Positions 9,633-19,306 of a stretch of 64,000 nucleotides of DNA are shown here, piece after piece. A model generated the notes under the pieces. The model ran no database searches and was not told the origin of the DNA. It worked only from the letters and a program-made list of their open reading frames with translations. A program made the translations under genes and the position numbers. Source of the stretch: Hyphomonadaceae bacterium. GTDB taxonomy: Bacteria > Pseudomonadota > Alphaproteobacteria > Caulobacterales > Aquidulcibacteraceae. Numbering within the stretch: position 1 is the stretch's first letter; each line of letters starts with the position of its first letter. The DNA lies in the NCBI GenBank assembly GCA_022843225.1, contig JALHOC010000006.1, positions 20,441-84,440 on the forward strand, read 5' to 3'.

Positions 9633-12013
9633 AACTGTTCGACGTCTTCAATCGCGGCGGCGGCACGCGCGGCTTTCACACCGCGATTGTCGCCACGTTC
9701 GGCGTTGATTTCGGCGCCTTCGAGCACGTGCTCTTGCCCCAATTCGAGGGTGCGGGGGCTGCCAATATCGTCCTCATGGGCGACGAGCGCATGCTCGCGC
9801 TCGCCGCCAATGAAGGCGCGATGCGTCCGCTTCGCGCTGGCGCGCACTATCTTGTTCACCCGCTGCGGGCGCCGATGGGCGGCGTATTTCATTCCAAGAT
9901 CGTGCTGCAATTGGGCCGGCAAGGCGCGCGCCTCATCGTCGGTTCGGCAAACGCAACAGGTCCAGGACTTGGCGGCAATCGCGAGCTCGTCGCCGAACTC
10001 AGATGCGACGAAAAACAAAGCGCCGACCAAATTATCATCGCCGATGCCTGGCGCTATTTGGAGCGGCTTGCGCGCCAAGGTGAACATGCCGACCTCGCGC
10101 AGGAGGCCTTCGCTTGGACGCGGGCGCGCACGCCTTGGCTCGCACGCGTCGAAGCCGCGCCCTCACCCGTCACGCTCTCCGATGGCACGCAATCGGCCTT
10201 CATCGCTGAGGAGGGTGATGGCGCACCCTCCATCATGGCGCGCTATTTGGATCTGATTGGCCCCGGTCCAATCGACCGGCTTATCGTCATGAGCCCTTAT
10301 TGGGACGATGGACTGGACGCCTGCCGTGAACTGATTGCCGGTCTTTCGCCCGCGCATACGCAGATTCTCATCCAACCGGGACAAAAGCTCTTTCCCACCC
10401 AGGCGCGCGGGGCTCTCAACGCCGATCTGCACGATGTCGATGCGGGAGAGGCGCAGGTCCGGCGCTTCACCCACGCCAAGCTGATCATCGCGCGCCGCGG
10501 CGACACGGATCACGTCCTGATCGGCAGCGCCAATTGCACGCGCGCGGCGTTGGGCGGACGCAATAGCTCCGGCGCCGTCAATTGCGAAGCTTGTCTCTAT
10601 CGCGCCTTGCCGGCGGGCTTGATCGAGCGTCACCTCGAATTGAGCGCGACGCTTGCCGGCGCGCCACTTGCGCCCGATGCCCTCAAGCCGCAAGATCTGG
10701 GTGAAGAGATCCCGCTTGCCGAGACAGCCGCGCGTCTCCCGGGCGCGTTTCACCTCGACGGCGCGCAATTGAGATGGCGCCCAAACGCGGCCTTCAGGGA
10801 TGCCGAGGTCCAGCTTCTCGACAAGAATGGCGACGTCGTCGGGCAGCTCGCGTTCCACACTTGGCGCACGACCGAGGATCATTGGTTTTTGTGCGATCTC
10901 GACATGGATTGTGAGGCGATCCGCTTTGCGCGCGCGGTTTCATCGACCGGCGTTTCGCTCGACGCAATTGTCGCCCACCCCGCCCATCTCGCCGGCCGCC
11001 GCAAAGAGCGCGCGACGCAGAAGGCCGCGCGCGCCAGCGCCCTGCTCGAAGACTTAGAAGATTTCGATCTCACTATGCTCGAAGCGATGGCCGAACTTGA
11101 GCGGGAAGACGACAATGAGGACGGCGCCGGTTCGCGACGGTCGCGGACTAAGCCCGCCGATGGCGCCGACGGCGCCCGGCAGCTCTCTTATGAGGATTTC
11201 ATCAAGGCGCGAGATGCGCATGCAGATGCAAAGCAAAAGGCGCGCAATACGCTTGCCGGACAGAATATCGATTCCGTGCGAGCAGCCTTAAACCGGATTT
11301 TGTTCGACGAAGACGATTCCAAGCTCTCCGGCGTCGACCCGCAGGATCTCGGTGACGATCTTGGCGAAACGGACGAAGATGGCGACGGCGGCGGTGGTGG
11401 CGCCCCGCCGCTCGGCGCTGAGCCACGATCGCCGCTCAAATCACCGCAAGAGCTAACGACCCGATCTTTCGATCCACATGACTATTCCGCCGCTGTGAAG
11501 GCGTTCCGCGAGACACTCGCCGCCCGGGCTAAGGCCAACGCAATTCGTTCGCGCGAGGCGCTACGCCTTCGGCTCATGCTCATGATCCTACTTGGCAAGG
11601 CCGATGCGCCGCTTGCGCCTTTTGGCGCGCGTAGGCTCGCCTGTGACGACACCGATACGGGATGGCCTCGGCTCGTTCTCAATCTCTGCGCCGGCTTCTT
11701 TCATGACAGGCCTTCACCGATTTCAGTGATGGCGATGGATGAGCGCTATGAAACGCTTCCCGACGATCTGCTTGAAGCCTGGGCGACGTCACTCTGGGCG
11801 CTTTCCTTGGCGCAGCATTGCTTGAAGCGCGCCCGCCCAGATGCGCGCTTGCTTCCACACTTTAGCCGTCTCATCGACGACGTGCGGGCTAAGACCGGCC
11901 TTCGCCGCGCGGATTTGGAAACCGCCCACGGACGACGTGTGCTCGAACGTCTTGGCCAAATCTTTCAGCCGCGCCTGGGCGTCAAACAATTTACTATCAA
12001 CGCGCCCTCATGA
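9629..12013 (+). CDS. Phospholipase D-like (HKD) nuclease-family protein
   Basis: Two HxK...GSxN motifs: 'FHSKIVLQLGRQGARLIVGSANATGPGLGGNREL' and 'FTHAKLIIARRGDTDHVLIGSANCTRAALGGRNSSGAVNCE'. Confidence 0.85.
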   Translation: MKLFDVFNRGGGTRGFHTAIVATFGVDFGAFEHVLLPQFEGAGAANIVLMGDERMLALAANEGAMRPLRAGAHYLVHPLRAPMGGVFHSKIVLQLGRQGARLIVGSANATGPGLGGNRELVAELRCDEKQSADQIIIADAWRYLERLARQGEHADLAQEAFAWTRARTPWLARVEAAPSPVTLSDGTQSAFIAEEGDGAPSIMARYLDLIGPGPIDRLIVMSPYWDDGLDACRELIAGLSPAHTQILIQPGQKLFPTQARGALNADLHDVDAGEAQVRRFTHAKLIIARRGDTDHVLIGSANCTRAALGGRNSSGAVNCEACLYRALPAGLIERHLELSATLAGAPLAPDALKPQDLGEEIPLAETAARLPGAFHLDGAQLRWRPNAAFRDAEVQLLDKNGDVVGQLAFHTWRTTEDHWFLCDLDMDCEAIRFARAVSSTGVSLDAIVAHPAHLAGRRKERATQKAARASALLEDLEDFDLTMLEAMAELEREDDNEDGAGSRRSRTKPADGADGARQLSYEDFIKARDAHADAKQKARNTLAGQNIDSVRAALNRILFDEDDSKLSGVDPQDLGDDLGETDEDGDGGGGGAPPLGAEPRSPLKSPQELTTRSFDPHDYSAAVKAFRETLAARAKANAIRSREALRLRLMLMILLGKADAPLAPFGARRLACDDTDTGWPRLVLNLCAGFFHDRPSPISVMAMDERYETLPDDLLEAWATSLWALSLAQHCLKRARPDARLLPHFSRLIDDVRAKTGLRRADLETAHGRRVLERLGQIFQPRLGVKQFTINAPS

Positions 12014-12032
12014 TTTAGTTTGCGAGAACACC

Positions 12033-15000
12033 ATGTTCAAACAAGCCCAAGACTACATCCTAAGCGCGGGAGACCTCACCGCGCATCTGGCCTGCGCGCA
12101 CCGGACCAATCTCGATCGCGCTGTCGCGGACGGCGTCGAACAATCGCCTCCCGTCTATAAAGATGCGATGCTCGAAGCTTTAATGGAACGCGGCAGGCGC
12201 CACGAAGCCGCCTATGTTCAGCGTCTCCGCGATCAAGGCTTGAACGTTGTGAGCATCGACGCGGTCGGCGTCAGCGACGCGGCGGTCGCGGCGACTCTGG
12301 CGGCAATGGGCGACGGCGTGGACGTGATCGTCCAGGGCGCGCTGCGTCACGGACCATGGACGGGCCGGCCTGACATTCTGCAACGGATTGATCGGCCCAG
12401 TCCGCTCGGATCATGGTCCTATCAGGTCAAGGACACCAAGCTTGCGCGCGAAACGACAGGCGCCACGGTGCTCCAACTCTGTCTTTATTCCGATCTGCTC
12501 GGCCATACCCAAGGGCTCGCCCCCGAATTCGCCTTCGCTGTCACGCCAGCGGAGAGCGGCGCCCTGGAAGAAGCTTATCGTGTCGCCGCTTATAGCGCCT
12601 TTTATCGCCGCGTAAGGCGTGCGCTTGAATCGAGCCTCGAGCAGCAGCCGCTGGCGACTTACCCAGAGCCGGTGGGCGCTTGTGATATCTGCCGCTGGTT
12701 TCAAATCTGCGACGCCAAACGCCGTAGCGACGATCATCCCTCCTTCGTTGCGGGGCTCAGTCGCACGCATATTGCCGAACTGCGCGACCATAATCTGACG
12801 ACGCTGACAGCTTTTGCCACGGCCGCCGCACCGCTGCCGTGGAAGCCAAAACGCGGCGCGCGCGAAACCTATGCGGCGCTGCAGAGACAAGCCAAGATTC
12901 AACTCGACGGCAAGCGCAGCGGGACGCCCACCTATGAACTGATTAGCTATCGCGAGGGCTTAGGGCTGGCGCGACTGCCTGCACCGTCCAAGGGCGACAT
13001 CTTTCTCGATTTTGAGGGCGACGCCTATGTCGGCGCCAGCGGCCTTGAATACTTGCTGGGCTATGTGTGCGAGGACGAGACCGGCGCACCGGTCTATCGC
13101 GGGCTCTGGGCGCGCAATCCGGTCGAAGAGAAGCAGGCCTTCGAGGCCTTCATCGATTTTGTGCTTGAGCGCCAAAAACTTTATCCCGACCTCCACATCT
13201 ACCATTATGCGCCCTACGAGCCCTCGGCGCTGAAGCGGCTCATGGGCCGCTATGTGACGCGCGAAGATGAGCTCGACGCACTGTTGCGATCGGAATGCTT
13301 TGTCGATCTCTTAAGCGTCGTCCGCAACGGCGTGCGCGCCAGCGTCGAAAGCTATTCGATCAAAAAGCTTGAGGACTTCTATGGCTATAAGCGCAAGGCC
13401 GCGCTGACCGACGCCAATCGCGCGCTAACGCGCGTGCAAGCCGCGCTCGAACTCGGCGTCACGCTCGCCGATCTCGCGGAGGATTGCGAGGTCGTGGAGC
13501 GCTACAATGAAGACGATTGCCGCTCGACGCTTGCCTTGAGAGACTGGCTTGAAACGCTCCGCCTTGAACTCATCGCTGGCGGCGCGCCCGATGCGCGGCC
13601 CGCGCCAAAATCAACGGAAGCGTCCGAGAAAGTCACCCAACGCGCGGCGCGCGAGCGCGCGCTGGTCGATGCCCTCACAGCGGGGCTTCCGGTCGATCCA
13701 GAGGCCCGGAGCGAAGCCGAGAGCGCGCATTGGCTCTTGGCTCAGCTCGTGGGTTGGCATCGGCGCGAAGATAAATCCTCCTTCCATGAGAATTATCGTC
13801 TGCAGGCGCTCTCGCCCGAAGAATTGATGGATGAACGCTGTGCGCTCGCTGGCCTTCAATTCGAGGCGGAGATCGAGCCGGGCCCAACGCCGGTGCATCG
13901 CTATCGTTTTCCCCCGCAGGAGACTGAACTGCGCGAAGGCGACAGTGTCAAAGCCGCGGGCGGCGGCAGTTTCGGCAGCGTGCGCGCGATATCAGCGGCG
14001 GAGCATTGGATCGACATAAAGAAGCAGAAAGCCACCGCGCAGACCCATGTTGCAGCCATCTATGAATTCGAGCACGTCGATTCCGAATCCGTCGCCAAAG
14101 CGATCTCGCGCATTGGCGAGCATGTCGCAACGCACGGACTCGATGACGCCTATGCGCCCGCGCGCGACCTTCTGCTGAGGCGACCGCCGCAGCCGAGCTC
14201 CGGCGTCGTGAGGCAAGCGAGCGAAGCCTTGGACGCGACCGCGGTGCGCATCATCGGCGATATGAGCGAAGGCGTGCTGCCCATTCAAGGCCCGCCTGGC
14301 GCCGGCAAGACGTTCACCGGCGCGCGCATGATCGCAAGCCTCGTGGCCGCGGGGAAGAAGGTCGGCGTCACCGCCACCAGCCACAAGGTGGTCCTGCATT
14401 TGCTGGAAGAAGCAGCGAAGGCGGCCATTTCACAAGGCGCGAAGATTCGCTGCGTCCATAAGGGCAATAAGGATCTAACTTCCCCGCATCCTGACATCGT
14501 CATCGACACCACCAGCAGCAAAGGCGCAAACAAGAAGGTGCTCGACCGCCTGGGGGTGGACGCCGATGTCATCGGCGGCACAGCGTGGCTGTGGGCCGAT
14601 GCCGATGCGCGCGATGGCGTCGATGTGCTCTTTGTTGACGAAGCCGCGCAGATGTCGCTCGCCAATGTGATCGCGGTCTCGCAAGCCGCCAAGAGCCTCG
14701 TCCTGTTGGGTGATCCGCGTCAGCTTGAGCAACCCTCGAAAGGCAGCCATCCGGACGGCGCCGATGCTTCCGCGCTCGATCACATTCTGGGCGGCGCAAA
14801 GACAATCGGCGCGAGCCAAGGTCTCTTTCTGGCTGAGACCTGGCGGCTCCATCCCAAGATTTGCGATTTTACGTCAGAGCTCTTCTATGAGGAGCGGCTT
14901 GAGCCGCGCACTGGACTTGAAGTTCAACGTGTGACCACGAGCGGGCGGCTCAATGGCGCGGGACTGCGCTATCTGCCGGTGGCGCATAGCGGCAATCAGA

Positions 15001-15440
15001 ATTCTTCAATTGAAGAAGTCGCCGCTATCTCGGCTTTGGTCAACGAGACGCTTGCTGGCTCGCCGACATGGATCGATCGCGACGGCGACGAGCACCCGCT
15101 TGACCTTGAGCACATCCTGATCGTAGCGCCCTACAATTCCCAGGTCTTCGCCTTACGCGAGCTCATGCCCAACGCGCGGATTGGCACCGTCGATAAATTC
15201 CAAGGCCAGGAGGCGCCGATCGTCATCTATTCGATGGCCAGCTCGTCGAGCGCCGATGCGCCGCGCGGGATGGAGTTTCTCTATAGCCTCAATCGCCTCA
15301 ATGTCGCGACGTCGCGCGCTAAGGCGATCTGCGTTCTGGTCGCCTCGCCTGCGCTGTTCGAGGCTGAGTGCCGCACACCCCGCCAGATGGAGCTTGCCAA
15401 CGCGCTCTGCCGCTATAAGGAGCTCGCCGAGGAGATTTGA
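12033..15440 (+). CDS. RecB/Cas4-like nuclease + DEDD-type exonuclease-like region + SF1 helicase fusion (TM0106-like family)
   Basis: N-terminal RecB-like region (GRPDILQRID...YQVKDTKLA) with possible FeS cysteines (CAHR...CDICRWFQIC); GDIFLDFEGD exonuclease-like motif; Walker A LPIQGPPGAGKTFTGA; Walker B VDVLFVDEAAQM; helicase motifs LLGDPRQLEQ and VDKFQGQEAPIVI...LNVATSRAK. Probable ATG at 12033. Confidence 0.88.
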   Translation: MFKQAQDYILSAGDLTAHLACAHRTNLDRAVADGVEQSPPVYKDAMLEALMERGRRHEAAYVQRLRDQGLNVVSIDAVGVSDAAVAATLAAMGDGVDVIVQGALRHGPWTGRPDILQRIDRPSPLGSWSYQVKDTKLARETTGATVLQLCLYSDLLGHTQGLAPEFAFAVTPAESGALEEAYRVAAYSAFYRRVRRALESSLEQQPLATYPEPVGACDICRWFQICDAKRRSDDHPSFVAGLSRTHIAELRDHNLTTLTAFATAAAPLPWKPKRGARETYAALQRQAKIQLDGKRSGTPTYELISYREGLGLARLPAPSKGDIFLDFEGDAYVGASGLEYLLGYVCEDETGAPVYRGLWARNPVEEKQAFEAFIDFVLERQKLYPDLHIYHYAPYEPSALKRLMGRYVTREDELDALLRSECFVDLLSVVRNGVRASVESYSIKKLEDFYGYKRKAALTDANRALTRVQAALELGVTLADLAEDCEVVERYNEDDCRSTLALRDWLETLRLELIAGGAPDARPAPKSTEASEKVTQRAARERALVDALTAGLPVDPEARSEAESAHWLLAQLVGWHRREDKSSFHENYRLQALSPEELMDERCALAGLQFEAEIEPGPTPVHRYRFPPQETELREGDSVKAAGGGSFGSVRAISAAEHWIDIKKQKATAQTHVAAIYEFEHVDSESVAKAISRIGEHVATHGLDDAYAPARDLLLRRPPQPSSGVVRQASEALDATAVRIIGDMSEGVLPIQGPPGAGKTFTGARMIASLVAAGKKVGVTATSHKVVLHLLEEAAKAAISQGAKIRCVHKGNKDLTSPHPDIVIDTTSSKGANKKVLDRLGVDADVIGGTAWLWADADARDGVDVLFVDEAAQMSLANVIAVSQAAKSLVLLGDPRQLEQPSKGSHPDGADASALDHILGGAKTIGASQGLFLAETWRLHPKICDFTSELFYEERLEPRTGLEVQRVTTSGRLNGAGLRYLPVAHSGNQNSSIEEVAAISALVNETLAGSPTWIDRDGDEHPLDLEHILIVAPYNSQVFALRELMPNARIGTVDKFQGQEAPIVIYSMASSSSADAPRGMEFLYSLNRLNVATSRAKAICVLVASPALFEAECRTPRQMELANALCRYKELAEEI

Positions 15441-16078
15441 GGCTTATGTTCCTCAAGCCTGCGAAGCGGCGCGAATTGCCCGTCGAGCCAAGTACTGTAT
15501 CGCCAAGCAATGATGTCTGATGCGATCCCGCCGCGTTGGCCGATCAAGAGAAGATGCCGCTCGGCATTGGCGGCATCGATGTGACGCACGATGTCCGATA
15601 GGCGTTCGCATTTCTGGATGAGCCAATCGCGCTTTGTCACGCCCGGCAGCCATTTGTCGCCGCAGAGTGCGTCGCTTGCGCATTCTCTCTCGGAGAAGTC
15701 ATAGAAGACCAGAACGGAGAGATCTGCGCGCCAATGCGCGAGCTTCCACATCTCAGTTTCGACGTCGCTATCGTTCTCGTGCTCGATAGCGAGCACTGTC
15801 CGAGAATTCCAATAATCGCCAGCGCCTAGATAGGCCGGCGTCACCACACAAAGATCGAGCGTGTACCATTGCGCATGGAGCGACACGTCGGATTGGCTAT
15901 ACCCGCAAGCTTCGATCCACCGCCGCGCCGCGACGCGGAGCACGCCGGGCGGCGCATCGCCCAACATGAAGGGCGTCCACGACCGCGCATGCGCGTATTG
16001 AGCAAGCAGGTCCGGCGCTTGGTCCAGGGCTTGCGAGAACGCGTCTGCAAAGGCATCAAGAAAAGCTTCCACACGCAT
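15413..16078 (-). CDS. Hypothetical protein (221 aa)
   Basis: Intact ORF, convergent and overlapping the helicase C-terminus by 28 bp; contains 'TVLAIEHENDSDVETEMWKLAHWRADLSVLVFYD', possibly nuclease-like. Confidence 0.6.
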   Translation of the reverse strand: MRVEAFLDAFADAFSQALDQAPDLLAQYAHARSWTPFMLGDAPPGVLRVAARRWIEACGYSQSDVSLHAQWYTLDLCVVTPAYLGAGDYWNSRTVLAIEHENDSDVETEMWKLAHWRADLSVLVFYDFSERECASDALCGDKWLPGVTKRDWLIQKCERLSDIVRHIDAANAERHLLLIGQRGGIASDIIAWRYSTWLDGQFAPLRRLEEHKPQISSASSL

Positions 16079-16382
16079 TGCATTGCCCCAGCCCAGTTCG
16101 ACGATTTTGTCGCCCGGGCCTTGGCCTTCGTCAAATCAACCCGGCCAGATTCACGATACCGCGTCCGACAGCTTGACGGTCCGCGTAAGCAGCCCCATCT
16201 CCGCCGCATCCAGGGCCGTCGCCGCAGATCTCAGGCGACAAGAGCCGCCTGCTTTGTGCAGGGTCTGATGCGCCGAACCCACCGAGCGCCGCTGGCCAAA
16301 CCCTCACAAGGGCAAGGCGACAGCATGTTTGGCTCCCTGGCGTCTCGTCATCTCTTTTCTCGGAGCCAAGGGGTATTTTCCC

Positions 16383-17396
16383 ATGCCGCTTCGATGCCTT
16401 GATGGTCAAACAAGCATTCACGCATTCGATCTGACGCCGGAGGCGTGGAAGGCGCTCGCGGATGACAACCGGCGACGGCGTCATCTCGTGATGCCCTGCT
16501 GTGCGGCGTCCGTGGCTTTGCGGACATCGCGGCAAGGCACGCAACATTTCGCGCACAAGGCAATCGGCGCATGCACGACAGCGCCTGAAACCGAAGAGCA
16601 TCTTCGCTTGAAGCGCATCGCGGTGGAAGTCGCGCGCGACCACGGATGGGCGGCGGAAACCGAAGTCAGTCATGGCGTCCACTGGCGCGCGGACGTGATG
16701 GCGACAAAGGGTGAGGCCAAGGTCGCGATCGAAATCCAATGGTCTCAGCAAACCGATGAGGAGACGCTGCGCCGCCAGGCGCGCTACGCGGCCTTTGGCG
16801 TACGCGGTATTTGGCTGCTGCGCCAACGAAGCTTCGCACGCGATAGCGCATTGCCGGCCGCGCGTGTCTGTTTGGAGGACGGCGCCTTTCAGGCCCTGGT
16901 ACCGGCTGGCTTTGACGATCAGCGGCTTGATGTTCAAGACTTTGTGGGCGCGGCTTTGACGGGACGGCTCCATTATGGGCTACCGCTCAATTTCCCGGCC
17001 AGAATCGCGCTCAATGCCGGCGCGCTCTTTTGCTGGAAGTGTGGGGCTGAGACGCCGATCCTATCCAGCATCGCGATTGCATATGGCCCCCATCACCACC
17101 GCTTCAGCGTGGCGGATTTCACCGAGCTGCCAGAACTCTTTGCGATTGTGCGCGGGCGCCTGCCTGAAGATGCTGGGCTCGGCATTATCAAAGCGCGCTT
17201 CAGCCGAACTCAAGAGCGCGCCTATCTTTCAAATGGATGTGCGCATTGCGACGCTTTGATCGGCGAATTTCATGAGCATGAGGCTTGGGACAGCGAGCGC
17301 GTCATCGCTTCGTTTTCGATCGTTGTCGATGAAGCTTGGCGGGGAATGCTTGCGGCGCGCTCTTCGGCAGGGTGGGGCGTCTATGCCGAAATGTGA
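16383..17396 (+). CDS. CoiA-like competence/nuclease family protein
   Basis: HFAHKAIGACTTAPETEEHLRLKRIAVEVARDHGWAAETEV....HWRADVMATKGEAKVAIEIQWSQQTDEETLRRQARYAAFGVRGIWLLR matches the CoiA-type pattern (predicted endonuclease core RADV...AIEIQ). Confidence 0.7.
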   Translation: MPLRCLDGQTSIHAFDLTPEAWKALADDNRRRRHLVMPCCAASVALRTSRQGTQHFAHKAIGACTTAPETEEHLRLKRIAVEVARDHGWAAETEVSHGVHWRADVMATKGEAKVAIEIQWSQQTDEETLRRQARYAAFGVRGIWLLRQRSFARDSALPAARVCLEDGAFQALVPAGFDDQRLDVQDFVGAALTGRLHYGLPLNFPARIALNAGALFCWKCGAETPILSSIAIAYGPHHHRFSVADFTELPELFAIVRGRLPEDAGLGIIKARFSRTQERAYLSNGCAHCDALIGEFHEHEAWDSERVIASFSIVVDEAWRGMLAARSSAGWGVYAEM

Positions 17397-17423
17397 GATG
17401 CTTTAGCAAAGCTCAGGCGTAGA

Positions 17424-17519
17424 GGGCGTCGCCGCCTTCGGCGGCCGGGCTCTTGCGCGTACCGCGCTGAACCGGCGCATAGCGCCGTCTCAGCCCTTTC
17501 GGGCGGCGACCCCTGACGC
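17424..17519 (+). repeat. Copy 1 of a 96-nt intergenic structured repeat
   Basis: gggcgtcgccgccttcggcggccgggctcttgcgcgtaccgcgc...cagccctttcgggcggcgacccctgacgc; near-identical to 27593-27688. Confidence 0.75.
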
Positions 17520-17624
17520 AATCAGCGGCGCCATCAGCGCTGAAGCCGGATGGCCTGTTCGACCTCTATTTTGGGTTGCACACCGAAGCCGGCGGGCGCA
17601 GATTGCGCGCGACGGGGGTTGCCG

Positions 17625-18677
17625 ATGACAGTCGGAGCAAATTGCATTCCTGTTCGCGCTTATTGGGCAATGCTCGGCGCACTGATTGTGCTCTCGCTGG
17701 GCGCGCCCTCATCTGTTGCGCAGACCGAGCTTGCGCCTGCGACAGAGCCCTTTGCGCAGTTCGACATTGGTGTCGCAAGCGCCGGGCCTAACGAGATTGC
17801 CGGCGAATGGATTCCGCTGGCGGACTCGGGCCTGTGGCTCGAAGCAGAAGCCGTCGAGTTCGGCCGCGATCAATCCCTCGATACGCTGCTTCGCCAGCGC
17901 GGCGTTAGACCCGATCATGCGTCCCGTCAGCTCGTGTCGCTGCTCAACCCTGACCTCGGCCCGCTTGATGCGCTCGGCTCCGGCGAGCGCCTCGTCCTGT
18001 TTCGCGTGCATGGCTCGCTGCCGGAGCAGAATGGAAAGCCCGTAGCGTTGGTTCTCTACTTGGCCGAGTTCCAGCGCTTGCAGGCGTCATTTGCGATGCT
18101 GCAACAACGCGTCGCCCAATTCGAAGTGCGCTACGGCAATCGAACGCAAGGTCTGCAATCGCGCTTCAGCGAACTTCAGACGGCCTATGAGCCCGAGCAG
18201 TTGTTCTCCGAACCTCAGATCCGCATCGCCGCCAACGCTCTCGAACTCAGCGACTACCGTTTAGCCTCCGTCGATCAGCAGCCGGGCTTCTTCAATGACC
18301 GGTACCAGCAGGCACTGCGCCAGATGCGCTCGACAACGATCGTGGTGCGGGAAGTCTCGATGATCCCCATTTCCACTGGTGACGGGCGCGCCAATCTTTC
18401 TGTTTCGCTCGCTTATCGGGGTCAGACCGCCAACGCCAATCCCGGCCGTTGCCGGCTCGCCTGGGCGGTCAATGGGCTTCAGAACATCCGCACTCTCTAT
18501 GAAGACCTGCCGCCTCTCCCGCAGACATTGCGGATACTTCCCTCACCCATCTTGATCTGGGTGGTCCGCGACGGGCGCACGATTTCAGAGCCGCTGCCGG
18601 CGCCGCTCAGCCAGCAGCAATTGCTTGCCGCCAGTCCTTCGGTCACGCTCAATCTTCGCGAACCGTGCAGTCCATGA
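17625..18677 (+). CDS. Exported hypothetical protein
   Basis: Likely start MTVGANCIPVRAYWAMLGALIVLSLGAPSSVAQ (signal peptide-like). Confidence 0.55.
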   Translation: MTVGANCIPVRAYWAMLGALIVLSLGAPSSVAQTELAPATEPFAQFDIGVASAGPNEIAGEWIPLADSGLWLEAEAVEFGRDQSLDTLLRQRGVRPDHASRQLVSLLNPDLGPLDALGSGERLVLFRVHGSLPEQNGKPVALVLYLAEFQRLQASFAMLQQRVAQFEVRYGNRTQGLQSRFSELQTAYEPEQLFSEPQIRIAANALELSDYRLASVDQQPGFFNDRYQQALRQMRSTTIVVREVSMIPISTGDGRANLSVSLAYRGQTANANPGRCRLAWAVNGLQNIRTLYEDLPPLPQTLRILPSPILIWVVRDGRTISEPLPAPLSQQQLLAASPSVTLNLREPCSP

Positions 18678-19306
18678 ACGCCGCGCGCGATCTCCTCTCG
18701 ACATTGGGCGCGACCTTCAGTGCGGTGGCTCTGTTCTTCTTCGCGCAGACAACGGTGTTCGCGCCGCCCGATCCAGACGGCATGGTCGTGCTGCAGGCGG
18801 TTTGCGCCTTCGTCGGCATCTTGCTCGGCGCAGGGTTTCTATTCTGGCGTCGCCACGCTTCGTTCCGCCCCGCCTACGTGTTCTGGGCTGCGGGGATCGC
18901 CGCTCTCATCGGTCTGATCTCGATCTTCGTCTATGAAGGCGAGCGCAACAATCGCACCGAAGCTGTGACGCTCGCGGGTCAGACGCAAATGTTCATCATC
19001 GCCAACCGGGTGACGCCCAACGGCGAACGCGTCGCGCGCGCTAACGAGATCGTCGAATGCGAGGGTGCGGCCTATCCAGAGGTGAGTTGGCCCTGCGCGG
19101 CGGCGATCGTCACCCAGGCGCCGGCAGCCTACGCCGACGCCTTCTTCCGCGGCGACATCGAAGCCTCGCGCTCGACCCTCACCCTCTGGTATCGCATCAC
19201 GGCGTTTGGGCTGATGCTGGCGCTCTATCTGCTGATAAGCCAGATCCTTTACGAACGCACTGGCGCACGCGCGCCCACACCGCCGCCGGCGAACGAACCC
19301 GTTTAG
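18674..19306 (+). CDS. Membrane protein of unknown function
   Basis: Several TM segments; start MNAARDLLSTLG overlaps the upstream gene end. Confidence 0.6.
   Translation: MNAARDLLSTLGATFSAVALFFFAQTTVFAPPDPDGMVVLQAVCAFVGILLGAGFLFWRRHASFRPAYVFWAAGIAALIGLISIFVYEGERNNRTEAVTLAGQTQMFIIANRVTPNGERVARANEIVECEGAAYPEVSWPCAAAIVTQAPAAYADAFFRGDIEASRSTLTLWYRITAFGLMLALYLLISQILYERTGARAPTPPPANEPV

Noticed and set aside
10163-10882. 239-aa minus ORF within the PLD gene
   Set aside because: Shadow ORF antisense to the PLD-family coding sequence.
8127-15440. Assignment as DISARM
   Set aside because: PLD and helicase are present, but no DUF1998 (DrmB) or DNA methyltransferase gene was seen; the helicase is a RecB-fused SF1 type.
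8127-15440. Assignment as canonical Mokosh
   Set aside because: PLD + SF1 helicase is similar, but no kinase domain was recognised, and the extra 501-aa subunit and RecB-like N-terminus do not match what I recall; left unnamed.
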